Positions 42,306-54,654 of a stretch of 64,000 nt of DNA are shown piece after piece. The notes below the pieces were generated by a model, which made no database searches, was not told the DNA's origin, and was given only the letters and a program-made list of their open reading frames with translations. Numbering within the stretch: position 1 is the first letter of the stretch; each line of letters begins with the position of its first letter. A program made the position numbers and the translations under genes. Origin of the DNA: Mastigamoeba balamuthi (Eukaryota > Evosea > Mastigamoebida > Mastigamoebidae); NCBI GenBank assembly GCA_902651635.1, contig CACRSC010001923.1, positions 552,994-616,993 of the forward strand, in the 5' to 3' direction.

Positions 42306-45300
42306 ATGGAATCGAGTTCTCTGCACCTCGCGCTGCCAGCTGGCCTGCGCAACCCCGAGCTGCACACCGCGCTGTTGCGCGACACGGCCAGAGTCCTCCT
42401 GGCGCACCTCAGGCGCACAGCCGACGACTGCTCTCTCATCTGCCACGCCCTCAACATCATTACCCGCTGGAGTTCTACCGTCTGCAAGAGGCTCGACCTC
42501 GGTCTCCAGGTCTTCGAGCCAGCCAAGGCCGCCGCCCACAGCGCCGCACAGGCCATCGAGGCATCGATCGCCGCGACACCACCCGAGACCACGTGGGCCG
42601 TCGGAGCGCTCACGCCTGAAGTTCTGCTCAGCCTGCGGAGGCTCGAGTCCCCCGAGGCTCTCATCAGCGTCGAGGCCATCGCCGAGTCCCACTTCATCAG
42701 GCGCTACACCCAGAGGTCGCAGGCGGTACTGCTCGAGTACAGGGACGCGCTCTGCGCCCTGAGGCGCTGCACCCTCGTGCGCGGCCACATCGCTGGTCTT
42801 GTGCTCGCGCAGGTGTCCGCAGCGAAATCCTCGTGGGCCACCGCGGCAGCCGAGGCTCCGCTCACAGGAGAGCTGCGCTCCAGTGGCACGGCGATCGACG
42901 AGGAGGGCAGGGTCAGAGCGCTGTCCGCCCAGGCGGACGAGGTTATCCAGCTCCTCAGGAACCCGCGGACTGGGGCGCTGCGGGTGATCGAGGCGGACGA
43001 GCTGCTGCTCGCCACCGACTTCCGAGGGGCCTACAACGTGCCCGAGATGCGCCTGGTCAGAGAGCTCACCGACGAGCTGCGGCCCGCGAAGCTCATCACG
43101 AGGTCCGAGTTCGGGCCCACGTCTGATCTTCCTGTACTGCTCGCGGGTCTTACCGACGGCGTCGCTGTCCTGCTGCCCCTGAGCAAGCCACAAGGTCCGC
43201 TGGCCTCTCGTGGCCCGGTACTGACTGTCAAACAACGCAGGGATCTTCAAGTACAGGCTGCTCGACTGGTACCCACGACTACCTCACAACAACAAAGATA
43301 AGGCGGCTGCTAGCAGGGTAACGGAACCCGACGGCTCGCACAGAAGACTCACGTGGCAGTACAGGGTCTCGGATTCAGACCAGGCGATGAATACGCCGGT
43401 GTGCTGTCCTCAGCAATAAAACCGTCTGTAATGTGGCCACAGCGTGTTGGGGACCTCGTGGACATACAGGACGACAAGAAGGAGGAGCTCTTCGTCTACC
43501 AACGGGTCGAACCAAACTCTGTGCTGTCTGCACCATTCGGGGTGTACGTGGAGGAAGCACTGGAGCTCGAGAGCCCTGTCCACGGCCGTCACACCGTCCC
43601 TGTGATGTTCCTCAAGCTTCTGGAAGTGCTGATGCGCAAAGGCCTCGGGCACAAAGGGGTACCAGCCCGCCCCCGCGGTACCACCTCTCTGAGCAGTCCC
43701 CATCACAGCTGCTGCGCGCGAAGGGAGACCAGAAGGTGGTCATGGACCTGAGGAGCCAGCTGAACAAGGGCGACATCAGTTGCATCGACAAATGCCAGTC
43801 TGTGGAGGACCTGATGGGGCTGCTCAGGCAGTGGCTGCAGGAGCAGCAGGGCCTCGTGCCCAGGAATGTGCGGGCGGTGTTGAAGGACGCCTTGCCCTCG
43901 GCAAAATTGCCAGAACAGGCCTTCACGGCCTTCGGAATGCTCAGGACCGCCAACGCGGCCCTCCTGCGCCTTGTGCTGCTGTTCCTCGCAAACGTCGAAG
44001 CCAACTCGCACGTGAACGAAGCTAAGTTCGTGGACTTTGACGACTTCGCGCGAGAGCTGGCGGACGGCAACAGCGATGAGGACGTGGGCACAAGGAGGGC
44101 AATTTCTGGTATGGCGGCCATCTACTGGGATCTCTACGAGGACCTTCCTTCCCCGCTGGCTCCTGAGCTGCCAACCACCGAGTTCGTCACGTTCAGGAGG
44201 AGGCTGAGCGGCCACACGAAGCCCATACTGAGCATGGCACTGACAACGGACAACTTGCACATGTGGTCGCTCGACGAGGAGGGGACAGTGTTCGTGTGGA
44301 ACACGCTGCACTGCCGCCTGGAGCACAGGTTCAGCGTCCCTGACTGGGACACCAACGACAAGTCGCAGATCCTCGCCAGCGTCGCGGAGCAGATGTGGTG
44401 CTGCAGAGCCGAGGGCATCACCGTCTTCGACTGCAAGACGAGGACCGCAGTGGACATTGTAAGCTGGGCATGCTTTGTCCGCCTTCCCCCTTCGATTGAT
44501 TGTGCTTATTGCCTTCTCCTCCCGGTCAGATACCCTCTGTGCGCGCATTCTCGTGTGTGTACGTGGCCAGCAGGAACGAGGTGCTGTGCGGCATCAAGGG
44601 CACCGTGTGTATCTTGCGGAGGGGCTGCGACCCCGTTGCTGGCGCGTCGGCGTGGCGTGTCGCCGAGAAGCTCGACACTGGCGGGGAGTATAACACTGTC
44701 TGTAGCTCCCTCTTCATGGCCCCTGACGGATGCGTGTGGGCCGGCGGCGACATGGGATCTACAGGGCATCCCAATGTGCGCTTTCTCATCCCCATTCAGG
44801 TCGCACCTGACTCAAACCGTGGCGCTCCCCCGTCGTCACGTCGTCAGATCCTCACGTGGAGGTATGAGGACGGCAAGTACGTGTTCAGGTCCGGGTTTCT
44901 GCCGCCCTTCAAGTGCTTCGCGAGAGTGGGGGAGCTCGTGTGGATTACTGGAGAGTGTGGTAGGCCTGACCAAGTGTATGACACTTCCCTGAACAAGATT
45001 GCGAACCTCTCGGACTTCGGAGAGGACGGCAGGGGGCTGTGCGTGCTGCCCTGCCAGGTGTGGACATATACACAGAACTCGGTTCGCGTGTGGGACCCCG
45101 TGGAGAAGTGCTGCGTTGGGAGTATGCCACGTGAGTCCTTTACCTCAGTTCGTTGTATGACCCCCTGTGTTGACTGCTGGAAAAAACTCTGTGATGTCTG
45201 GGTGGCCTCCAGCGACATGGTAGGTAGTCCCACTCTCCCCAGTGCCAAAATATCGCATGTGCACTAACACTGTCGGACAGACAATCAGTGTGTGGAACGC

Positions 45301-45343
45301 ACGCGCGGTCCCCTCGGCATTGGAGATCCCTCTGAAATCCTAG
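42306..45343 (+). CDS. PH - RhoGAP - WD-repeat protein, copy A (N-terminal helical, possibly DH-like)
   Basis: Seven exons: 42306-43194, 43241-43398, 43443-43658, 43697-44458, 44530-44775, 44848-45219 and 45281-45343 (901 residues). Residues 1-230 are helical and could be a divergent DH (RhoGEF) domain. About 240-350 reads as a PH domain (LPVLLAGLTDGVAVLLPLSK, GIFKYRLLDWYPRLP). About 375-545 is RhoGAP-like: APFGVYVEEALELES, LLEVLMRKGLGHKG, SQLLRAKGDQKVV and LLRLVLLFLANVEANSHVNE. The canonical EGIFR segment with the catalytic arginine is missing at the exon 3/4 junction, so GAP activity is doubtful. The C-terminal third is a beta-propeller with WD signatures (GHTKPILSMAL, VRVWDP, TISVWNAR). 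It probably acts as a Rho-family scaffold or regulator. The intron before exon 4 is only 38 nt. Confidence 0.8.
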
Positions 45344-46401
45344 TTCGGGTGGCCTAGTGAAGGCACACCAGGATTGCTGAAGCGGGAGCACGAAGTCGAA
45401 AAGTTGATAAAGAATTGTGGCTCGATCTCTCCATCGTCTTCCAAGCCCAATGGCTTTTTACGATAGCCCTCTTTATTCACCGAGAGTGATGCACATTCAA
45501 CCGGAAAATAGTAATGGATTTCTTTATGCAACGGTTACCTGTGCCTTCATTTAGGAGTTAAAGGAATCAATACACCGCAGCCATATCACCGTCTGATCTT
45601 CGGTGCCGCTGGCTGGTCTCATCGACGGTGTCACTGTCCTTCTGACCCTGAGGGAAAAGCCACAAGGTCTGCTATTCTCTCGTGGCACAGCGCTTAAATC
45701 AAACAACGCAGGGATCTTCAAGTACAGGCTGCTCGACTGGTACCCACGACTGCCTCAGGGCAAAATGGAGAAAAAGGCGGCTGCTCGCTGGGTAAGAGTG
45801 CATGACTCGCCCAGCAGACTCACGTGGCTCTGGGAATGTTACTACTTTGAATTTGGCAATTTTGTTTCCTCCAGTACAGAGACCATCCGTGGCTGCAATT
45901 TCGTGCATGAGCATAGTCCGCACAAACGAGTGCTACGGACGCAGTCAGCTGGCTGATGTTTGTTTTGGTTCAAACAACCCACACGCCTCTGCACACCACC
46001 TCTCATTGACGTGTGTCGCTATGACACACAGTGTATTCACACTGATATGAAAAATTAATAGGGCAGGTTCAGAACACAGTAGGAGGAGGACTCGTGTCCC
46101 CCTACGCAGCTCGCGCTGTGCACTCAGCCCCACAGCGCAGCAGACGGCGCAGGGGATGGAGTGTGTGGTGCTACATAAAATCAGCCGCATAAAGCCTTGC
46201 GAAAGGCATACATGATAGGTAAATCACAAATCATATTTAATTCTGGAGTTGGTGACAACAACGCTTAGCCAGAAAGTTCAACAGTTCACGTGATGGCGCT
46301 GCTGGCTTGCACTGTGACAGGCGCAGCTGATTCATGGTTTCGGTTCCGAAACTCCAAAATTGAAGGCACCAGCAACCGTTACAGAAAAGAAACCGCTTGT
46401 C
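45344..46401. other. Intergenic region with partial gene copy
   Basis: It holds copy C (45590-45840) and otherwise AT-richer DNA without a recognisable gene. Confidence 0.6.
45590..45840 (+). pseudogene. Copy C: PH-region fragment of the RhoGAP/PH gene
   Basis: Nucleotide match to 43120-43350 of copy A: the end of exon 1, the first intron and part of exon 2 (AAGTACAGGCTGCTCGACTG in all copies). No other part of the gene is present here, so it is a detached fragment. Confidence 0.85.
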
Positions 46402-49400
46402 ATGGAGTCGAGTTCTCTGCACCTCGCGCTGCCAGCTGGCCTGCGCAACCCCGAGCTCCACATCGCGCTGTTTTGCGAAACGGCCAGAGTCCTCCTGGCG
46501 CACCTCAGGCGCACAGCCGACGACTGCGCTCTCATCTGCCACGCCATCAGAAGCGCTCCGCGCGAGAGCTCTCCCGTCTCCAAGAGGCTCTTCATGGGTC
46601 TCCGGGTCTTCGAGCCAGCCAGGACCGCCGCCCTCTCCGCCGCACAGGCCATCGAGGCGTCGATCGCCGCGACACCGCCCGAGACCACGTGTGCCGTCAG
46701 AGCGCTCACACCGGATGTTCTGCTCAGCCTGCGGAGGCTCGAGTCCCCCGAGGCTCTCATCAGCGTCGAGGCCATCGGGGAGCCCCACCAGGCCACGCAC
46801 TACATCCAGCAGTCGCAGGCGGCGCTGGTGGAGTACAGGGACGCGCTCGGCGCCCTGAAGCGCTGCGTCCTCGCGTGCGGCCACATCGCGGGTCTTGTGC
46901 TCGCGCAGGTTTCCACAGCAAAATCCGCGTGGACCACCGCGGCAGCCGAGACGGCGCTCGTAGGAGAGCTGTGCCCCCGTGTCATGGCGATCGAGAAGGA
47001 GGATAGAATCAGAGAGCTGTCCACCAAGGCGGATGAGATCATCCAGTCCCTCGGGAACCCGCGGACTGAGGTGCTGCGGGTGATCGAGGCGGACGAGCTA
47101 CTGCTGGCCACCGACTTCCGCGGAGCCTGCAACGTGCCCCAGACGCACCTCGTTCGAGAGCTCACCGGCGAGCTGCGGTCTGCGAAGCTCAGAACTAGGT
47201 GCGCTTTTGGTCCAGGGTCTGATCTTCCAGTGCAACTGGCTGGTTTCACCGACGGTGTCGCTGTCCTGCTGCCCCTGAACAAGCCTCAAGGTCCGCAATT
47301 CTTTCGTGGCATAGAGCTGAAAATCGAACAACACAGGGATCTTCAAGTACAGGCTGCTCGACTGGTACCCACGACTGCCTCAGGGCAAAAAGGAGAAGAA
47401 GGCAGCTGCTCGCTGGGTAAGAGTGCATGACTCGCCCAGCAGACTCACGTGGCTTTCCCAGGGCCTAGGATTCAGAGCGGGCAATCACCCATCCAAGATG
47501 CTTGTCGGGGGTCCCTCGCACTGGCAGGAGGGATGCACCGGTGTGCTGTCCTCAACTGCAAAACCGTCAGTCCTGTGGCCACAGCGTGTTGGGGATCTCG
47601 TGGCTATCCAGGACAACAATGAGGAGGAGCTCTTGGCCTATCAACACAGGGAACCAACCTCTGTGCTGTCCGCACCATTTGGGGTGAACATAGAGGAAGC
47701 ACTGGAGCTCGAGAGCCCTGTGTACGGCCGTCAGACCGTCCCTGTGGTGGCCCGCAAGCTCCTGGAAGTGCTGATGCGCAAAGGCCTCGGGTACAAAGGG
47801 GTACCAGCCCGCCCCGCCACTCTACACCTCATTGAGTAGTCCCCATCACAGCTGCTGCGCGCGAAGGGAGACCAGAAGGTGGTCATGGACCTGAGGAGCC
47901 AGCTGAACAATGGCGACATCAGTTGCATCGACGAGTGCCAGTCTGTGGAAGACCTGATGGGGCTGCTCAGGCAGTGGCTGCAGGAGCAGCAGGGCCTCGT
48001 GCCCAGGAATGTGCGAGCGGCGTTTAAAGACACCGTGCCCAAGGCCATGTTGCTAGAGCAGGCCGTAAAAGCCTTCGGGATGATCAGGCCCGCCAACGCG
48101 GCCCTCCTACGCCTTGTGCTGCTGTTCCTCGCCAACGTAGAGGCCAATTCACACGTGAACGAAGCCCAATTCGTGGACTTTGACGACTTCGCGCGAGTGC
48201 TGGCGGACGGCAACAGCGATGAGGACGTGGGCACCAGGAGGGCCATTGCTGGTATGGCTGCCATCTACTGGGAGATCTTCGAGGCCCCTCGTGCCCCGCT
48301 GGCTCCTGAGCTGCCAACCACCGAGTTCGTCACGTTCAGGAGGAGGCTGAGCGGCCACACGAAGCCCATACTGAGCATGGCACTGACAACGGACAACCTG
48401 CACATGTGGTCGCTCGACGAGGAGGGGACAGTGTTCGTGTGGAACACGCTGCACTGCCGCCTGGAGCACAGGTTCAGCGTCCCCGACTGGGACACCAACG
48501 ACAAGTCGCAGATCCTCGCCAGCGTCGCGGAGCAGATGTGGTGCTGCAGAGCCGAGGGCATCACCGTCTTCGACTGCAAGACGAGGACCGCAGTGGACAT
48601 TGTAAGCTGGGCATGTTTTGTCCGCCTTCCCCCTTCGATTGATTGTGCTTATTGCCTTCTCCTCCCGGTCAGATACCCTCTGTGCACGCATTCTCGTGTG
48701 TGTACGTGGCCAGCAGGAACGAGGTGCTGTGCGGCATCAAGGGCACCGTGTGCATCTTGCGGAGGGGCTGCGACCCCGTTGCTGGCGCGTCGGCGTGGCG
48801 TGTCGCCGAGAAGCTCGACGCTGGCAGGGAGTATAACACTGTCTGTAGCTCCCTCTTCATGGCCCCTGACGGATGCGTGTGGGCCGGCGGTGACGCAGGA
48901 CTTACAGGGCATCCCAATGTGCGCTTTCGCAGCCCCCTCCAGGCCAGGCCGCACCTGACTCAAACTGTGTCGCACCCCCGTCGTCACGTCGTCAGATCCT
49001 CACGTGGAGGTATGAGGACGGCAAGTACGTGTTCAGAACCAGGCCTCTGCTACCCATCAAGTGCTTCGCGCGAGTCGGGGAGCTCGTGTGGATAACTGGG
49101 GATCGTGAGATTATAGACCTCGTGTGTGACACATCCCTGAACAAGATTGCGAACCTCCCGGACTTCGGAGAGGACTGCAGAGGGCTGTGCGTGCTGCCCT
49201 GCCAGGTGTGGACATTTGCTAGGAACACTGTTCGCATGTGGGACCCCGTGAAGCTGTGCTGCGTTGGGAGCATGTCACTGGATGCCTGTTTGAACTGTAG
49301 CTGTACGACTCCCTGCGTCGACTCAGAGATGGGACTGTGCGACGTTTGGGTGGCCTCAAGAACGGTACGTCTCCCCAGAGCCCCAACATCGCATTCGAAC

Positions 49401-49496
49401 TGACACTGTCTGCAGCTGAGTGGGACACTGCAGACAATCAGAGTGTGGCACGCACGCTTGGTTCCCTCGGCAGTGGAGGTGCCTCTGAGCTCCTAG
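46402..49496 (+). CDS. PH - RhoGAP - WD-repeat protein, copy B
   Basis: The tandem paralogue of the gene at 42306. Exons: 46402-47290, 47337-47800, 47840-48601, 48673-48918, 48996-49364 and 49434-49496 (930 residues). Exon 1 and the central RhoGAP/WD exon have exactly the same lengths as in copy A (889 and 762 nt), and the intervening introns are nearly identical, so the duplication is recent. It differs by a longer PH-to-RhoGAP linker. The 44-nt stretch spliced out of copy A (43399-43442) must here be read as coding. The missing RhoGAP arginine segment is shared with copy A. The N-terminus is set at ATG 46402 to match copy A. Confidence 0.8.
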
Positions 49497-49739
49497 TTCG
49501 CGGTGGCTTAGTTCGTTGGGTTTCAGATGGCATACACGAATCATTGATACGATTGCCGAGCTGGGTGGAGGAGAAAAGGAGCATAGCAGCAGGGGCAGAG
49601 AGAGAACCGCTGAGTTCGCACTGTATATCAAGAAATGACAAACAAAAACTGGCATGATCCTCCGTTGGCATGCAAGCATTTTGACCTTGAAGAAGCCAGA
49701 CCAGCTGTTCTCGGAGTGATGCACAGAAATATCGGAGAT

Positions 49740-50470
49740 CCGAATTTTGATAAGAGTAGCTCTTGTGCTCCCTCGGCCTAGAAATCAACAAGGAGTACAG
49801 AGTCAGAGAGTTTGCTTCCATCGCGAGGGAGGCTATCCAGATCCTCGGGTGAACACGAATGGAGGTGTTGCATGTGATCGAGACGGAAGAGTTGCTGCTC
49901 ATCTTCTACTTCTGAGGGCCAGATGCATTTCTCCGAGAGATCGTTGATAAGCTGCATTCGTGAAGCTCTTCACGGTGCCCGAGTGTGGCCCCCATTCCTT
50001 TCTTTATGTTTACTCGCTTGTTTCACAAGGATCGTCGCTGTCCTATTGCCCCTTCACAAGCCACAAGATCCACTGGGCTCTGGTGTGACGCGTGTCTTAT
50101 GTCAGGCAACGCCAGGATTCTACAGTGCAGGCAACCTTGGCTGTTGTTGTGGCGGCGTGCTACAGGAGCAACAAACCCTCGTGACTCAGGAGGTGCGGCG
50201 GCGGTATTCAAGAACACCGTCCCCCGGCCATGCTGTCGGCACGTACAACACAGGCCCTCTCGGATGCTCAAGCCCGCAAACGCAGCCCTGGCTGGCATTG
50301 ATGCTGGCGGACGTCGTGTGGCAGTCGATTAAGAATGCGGTCTTTGGAGAAGGTCACGCTGGCCGAGTGCCACGAGGCCACCGTGCAGGGAAGCAAGGAC
50401 GAGGTGATCCGGGAGGCCGCTCGAGGTCATCAGCAACACCAAGTCGGCGCTGCCACGGAACGGCGACAGG
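49740..50470 (+). pseudogene. Chimeric pseudogene: RhoGAP/PH-gene fragments joined to a dynamin 3' fragment
   Basis: Positions 49740-49930 match the end of the helical region of copies A/B (RVIEADELLL region). Positions 50030-50130 match the exon 1 end, intron and exon 2 start. About 50150-50250 resembles the QQGLVPRNVR segment of the RhoGAP exon. Then about 50310-50460 matches the dynamin C-terminus (ADVVWQSIKNAV; TLAECHEA; KDEVIREA). Frames are broken throughout. The order matches the flanking genes, so this looks like collapsed intergenic copies. Confidence 0.75.
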
Positions 50471-50720
50471 CACAAGAGGGTCTCGCACACGCACGTCGCA
50501 CTCGAGGCAGCGTGCTTGCTGTGCGCAGTGAGTGCCTTGCCGGCGATCTCTCGGTGACTCAACGATGATTCATAGATACAGAGGATCAATTCCGTAATTG
50601 TTCCGAAGCCAGTGACGTCACTGTCGGGCGGATCAAAAGCGGAACAGAGATCCATAGCTGAATAACATCATCCGCAATAGAAGCCACAGCAGAAGCAACA
50701 AGCACCCCATCGCAGCTCGA

Positions 50721-52607
50721 ATGGCAGCAGAAACAGGGCACAAGGGATCGGAGGAGCAGCAGGAGCAGCAGGGGGAGTACAGCGGGCTGTTCGAGGGCAG
50801 GTCGATCTTCGAGAGGCTCAACAGGAGCTCGTTCGGGGCCTTCTACCACGCGCTGGCGCGGGTCCAGGACCCCTGCATCCGGTGGGACGACTTCCAGCTG
50901 CCCAAGGTCGTCGTCGTGGGCTCCGAGTCGGCGGGCAAGTCGTCGCTGCTCGAGTCCATCACCAAGTGCGCCGTCTTCCCGCGCGACGCCCGCACATGCA
51001 CCCGCTGCCCCGTCGTCCTCCGCCTCGTCAACCAGCCGACCACCGAGGCTGGGACAATGGGGGTCACCGTTCGGTGCGTGCCTCCTCCGCTGGTGGGAAA
51101 TCCGCCTCGAGTTTTGCCCTGCACTCCTGTTGGAGTCTCTCACTGCCTGCCCGCAGGTTCCGGGGCAAGGAGTGGACTCTGCAGGGCCCCGACGAGATCC
51201 TGGCGCGCGCCAAGGCTGTCATGGAGGAGATCGGCGACCGCATCGTGGCGGACGAGCTGACCATCGAGATACGGCAGCCCAGCATCCCCACGTTCACGTT
51301 CGTCGACCTGCCGGGCATCCGCGCGTACCCGCCCGACGCCAAGCAGCAGACCGAGAAACTGGCGCGCACGTACCTGCGCGAGGCGGGCTGCCTGGTCATC
51401 TGCGTGGCGTCTGCGACGGTGCCGCGGCTCAACTCGCTGCAGGGCATCGCGATGGTCCTCGAGGAGCACAAGGAGAAGGACACGGTCCTCGCCCTCACAA
51501 TGGCCGACAAGGTGCCCGCCCCCTCGCCCTCCTCAGCCCCTCCCCTCGCTGTGCACTCACGGGACGCACGTGCGCGCCCAGGTGAGGGAGCAGGACTTCG
51601 GGGAGCAGGTGGTGGGCAGGCTGCTGGGGCGGACGGACGACTGCGAGGGGCACTTCAGGGACGTGGTGGCCGTCATCAACCGCGACAGCTCCGACCGCGT
51701 CTCGCTGGCCACCAACGACTTCGCCGAGGCACATGCCTTCAAGAGCCTCCTCATAGCTTTCAGCACCCAGCGGACGGGCATCGCCGCCAAGGACGCGCAG
51801 CTCATGCGGGACACGGGGGAGGCCATGACCCACATGACGGTGGGGAGGCTCGTCGAGAAGGTGGACTTCATGTACCACGACTACATCTGCAGGAACTGGA
51901 AGGCCAGGGCCCTCGAGCAGGTCCAGAAGCTCATCGCCACCAACGCCGAGCAGCTCGCGCAGCTCGGCGCAGATCCAGCGAGCCTCGGCGCGGAGGTCGT
52001 GCAGGAGGCAGTGCGCAAGGAGCTCGGGACCGAGTGGAATCCCTTCAAGGAGCTCACCCTCCCCACAGCGGGCGTCTCCAACGTCGCGCGTGCCAGCAAC
52101 GCACAGTGGGCAGAGCGCACGCACGTGACCTCGCAGGCGTTCGTGCAGTGGGCCACGGGCGTCGCCGCCAGCCCTGACGTCCAAGCCCGGGCCCGTGCGT
52201 GCCTGGTCGCCGCGTTTACCGACACGCCGCCGCTGAGGCTGCGGAGGCTCGCTGAGTGCCGCGAGGCCATGTGCGGGCGCCTGGCCGCGGAGATCACGCG
52301 CATCTGGAAGCTCGAGCAGCCCCGCATCAGCGCCGCCGCCGAGCGCCTCACAGACGAGGGCTACGCGAGTGGGTTCGATGCCGCCAAGGCCCAGACGGCG
52401 ATCCTGGGGCGCGTGTTCGCGGATGTCGTGTGGCCTGCGATGCAGCGGGCAGTGGGGGCCGAGCTGCCGCTGCCAATCAATGAGTCCGCGGAGGTCGGAG
52501 AGAAGCGCGCGGAGCTGGTTCGCAAGGCTGGCGCGCTGCAGGGAGCAGAGAGCGTCATCAGCCGCATCGAGTCAGCCTTGGCCAACAACAAAACGTTGAG
52601 GCAGTAG
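50721..52607 (+). CDS. Dynamin-superfamily GTPase 2, three exons
   Basis: Exons 50721-51073, 51157-51511 and 51582-52607 (577 residues). Same motifs as gene 1: GSESAGKSS, FPRDARTCTRCP, VDLPGIRAYPP, LTMADK. Intron phases are identical (2 and 0). Exons 1 and 2 are almost identical to gene 1 apart from the extreme N-terminus and a short insertion before the first intron. Exon 3 is identical for its first 50-odd residues and then much more diverged (for example ATNDFAEAHAFKSLLIAF). The chain is helical after the GTPase domain and lacks PH and Pro-rich regions. It lies downstream of the chimeric pseudogene, which contains a piece of a third dynamin copy. Confidence 0.94.
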
Positions 52608-54433
52608 CGAAGCCCGAAGAGGCTTTGGGAGAGACCAGAGGCGGTGTTTCCACCGTGAAACTGTTTGAGCATACTTCGGTACTGTCGGACTTTCCCAAAG
52701 CTACGCAAAGCACGCAAGTGCTCTACATGGAAATCCCTGGAGGAGGTGCTCTGAGCAGTATTTTGGAATAGAAGCCCAAATACCTTTCAGCTGCAGTGCC
52801 TTGGCCAATTGTCCTCAAGAAGTGGGGAAATTGGTAGATACAGAATTCACCTCTCCGCACACCGGAGAAGTCGATTTGGGTAGTTTCAAGAGGATTGGGA
52901 TGAAGCAGACCTCGTGAGGATGGCCTATGACCGTGGCAGCTCAAGTTCACATTTCCGCAGCACCTCTTCATCGAACCCCGTAGAGTGAGGCCATTCCTGG
53001 GGGACGACACCGTGCGAGTACGATTTTGGGGTGAAATGACTGGTCGTTTCTGCAAATCGCTATAGGCACAGCCGCAGTTCCACAAACCAGAAAACAATGG
53101 GAACCAGGGGGTGGGTGACAATGGGCAGTGCCCTCATGCACCGAAAGACACACGAATGTGACTGAGCGTGAGGCAGGTCCCAATGACACTCACTGTTTTC
53201 TTACATCCCAATGACTCTGAATCCTGATAGAGATCCACGCCAGGCATCCCAGTGTCAGTGAGGTCGTGATCAAAATTAGAGATAATGCAGAAGACCCTCC
53301 GCAATGGGCTGAAGCAGGCCATGGTGCTCAGAGAATCAGAACTAATCAATAGATTGAAGGGGAAAGAGAAAGACGTCATATTAAGCCTTGTATCTGACAT
53401 AAACTTGCAGTGCAAAATCAATTCTCTTTTTATATGTGTTGCTCTTACAGAGAAGAAATCAAACAATGATTGAAAATTGAACAGTAGTTTTGCTATGTCT
53501 TCAATTCTGATAATGATTTCTTAAGTGTTGTTCCACTTGTCTTTAGTTAATTGCAAAATAACCTTATACCTGGCCTGTGCATATTATGATGAATCAAGTA
53601 GTCGAAAACCAACCAAACAGCATGAAATTAAGTATTAAGAAAAATTTGGTTTAGGTAACTCAGAGAGAAATTGCATCAAATATGTACTAATAACTTTTTC
53701 TCTGAGAACCAGCGAGTTTTCAATGGTGTAAAAACTGCAATGCCCATAAATGAAGATAATGGTGTTCTCTTTGTGTTTCGAAAAGGAAATTCCAAGTTAT
53801 CTTGTACAAATCTCTTATCCTAGATTGGATGGTCATTGTTCACAGATGATAGTTCAAAACAGGACGCAGTACTGGAACCCGCCTTTCCAGAACCGCCCCC
53901 TGGACATACCTTCCAAGCTCCACAACATGCATGCCCCTCTCAGACTCATCACCCACTGTAACCCCCCCTCCCCTCCCCCCCTTTCCCCCTACCCCAACGC
54001 CCCTGGCTCGAAAGAGCTCATTCCTCACTGGTAGCAGAACGGGAAACGAAGATATTTCTATTTCTATTTCAATTTCACAGATGATATGGGATGATGTAGT
54101 TTAACATCAAAAAACCATGCTTGTGGGTTTCTTTGGTTTCATCGAATCACAATAGAAGCATTAACTCTGGCATTCATTATTATTACAGAGAAACTACACT
54201 TATACACAGATCCTGTAAGTCAGAGTCTGATCTCTTTGCTTATGATTTCTCGGTGAATACAACACTACAAAAACTGTAAAAGATATGACACATTATCAAG
54301 AATAGGCTGCCATCTTACATAGATATTCATTACATTCTTGAAATAAGACCATTCTCTACCAGAAGATGACTGGCTTCTTACTCTTACTCTCTGGTCTTTC
54401 TTACCGAGTGAAATAGAGAAGAATATCTTCTTT
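52608..54433. other. AT-rich intergenic DNA
   Basis: No gene is recognisable. The only notable feature is a pyrimidine tract at 53960-54000 (CCCCTCCCC type). Base composition is much lower in GC than in the flanking genes. Confidence 0.5.
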
Positions 54434-54461
54434 ATCCTTGTGGTCTCAAATAGTGATTGTG
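54434..54461 (+). repeat. 28-bp direct repeat flanking the retrotransposon (left)
   Basis: It begins ATCCTTGTGGTCTC and ends GATTGTG. It is identical to 59540-59567 and directly abuts the LTR. Confidence 0.9.
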
Positions 54462-54621
54462 TGTAGGGAACTGTGCGAGGAATGTAAAACAACGAACTGT
54501 TTTGGTCTGACATGTGTGTGTGAGGTGAATCATCCTGCCAGTGAAATAACAGTGGTGAAGTGGCATGGCCACGTGGCTGGCAGTGGTGAAGTGACACGGC
54601 CACATGGCATGGGCCATGACA
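54462..54621 (-). repeat. 3' LTR (left end)
   Basis: It is homologous to 59411-59539 but contains an internal duplication of about 31 bp around AGTGGTGAAG. The minus-strand ends are TGTCATGG and CCCTACA. Confidence 0.85.
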
Positions 54622-54654
54622 TTGCCTTCCTTCACAGAAAGGCAGTACAATCAG

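Noticed and set aside
42306-43000. Firm assignment of the N-terminal helical region as a RhoGEF DH domain
   Set aside because: Helix pattern and position before a PH domain fit, but I cannot point to conserved DH signature residues, so it is mentioned only as possible.
53840-54028. Open frame in the AT-rich region before the retrotransposon
   Set aside because: Gly/Arg-rich translation of a pyrimidine tract without start context or similarity.
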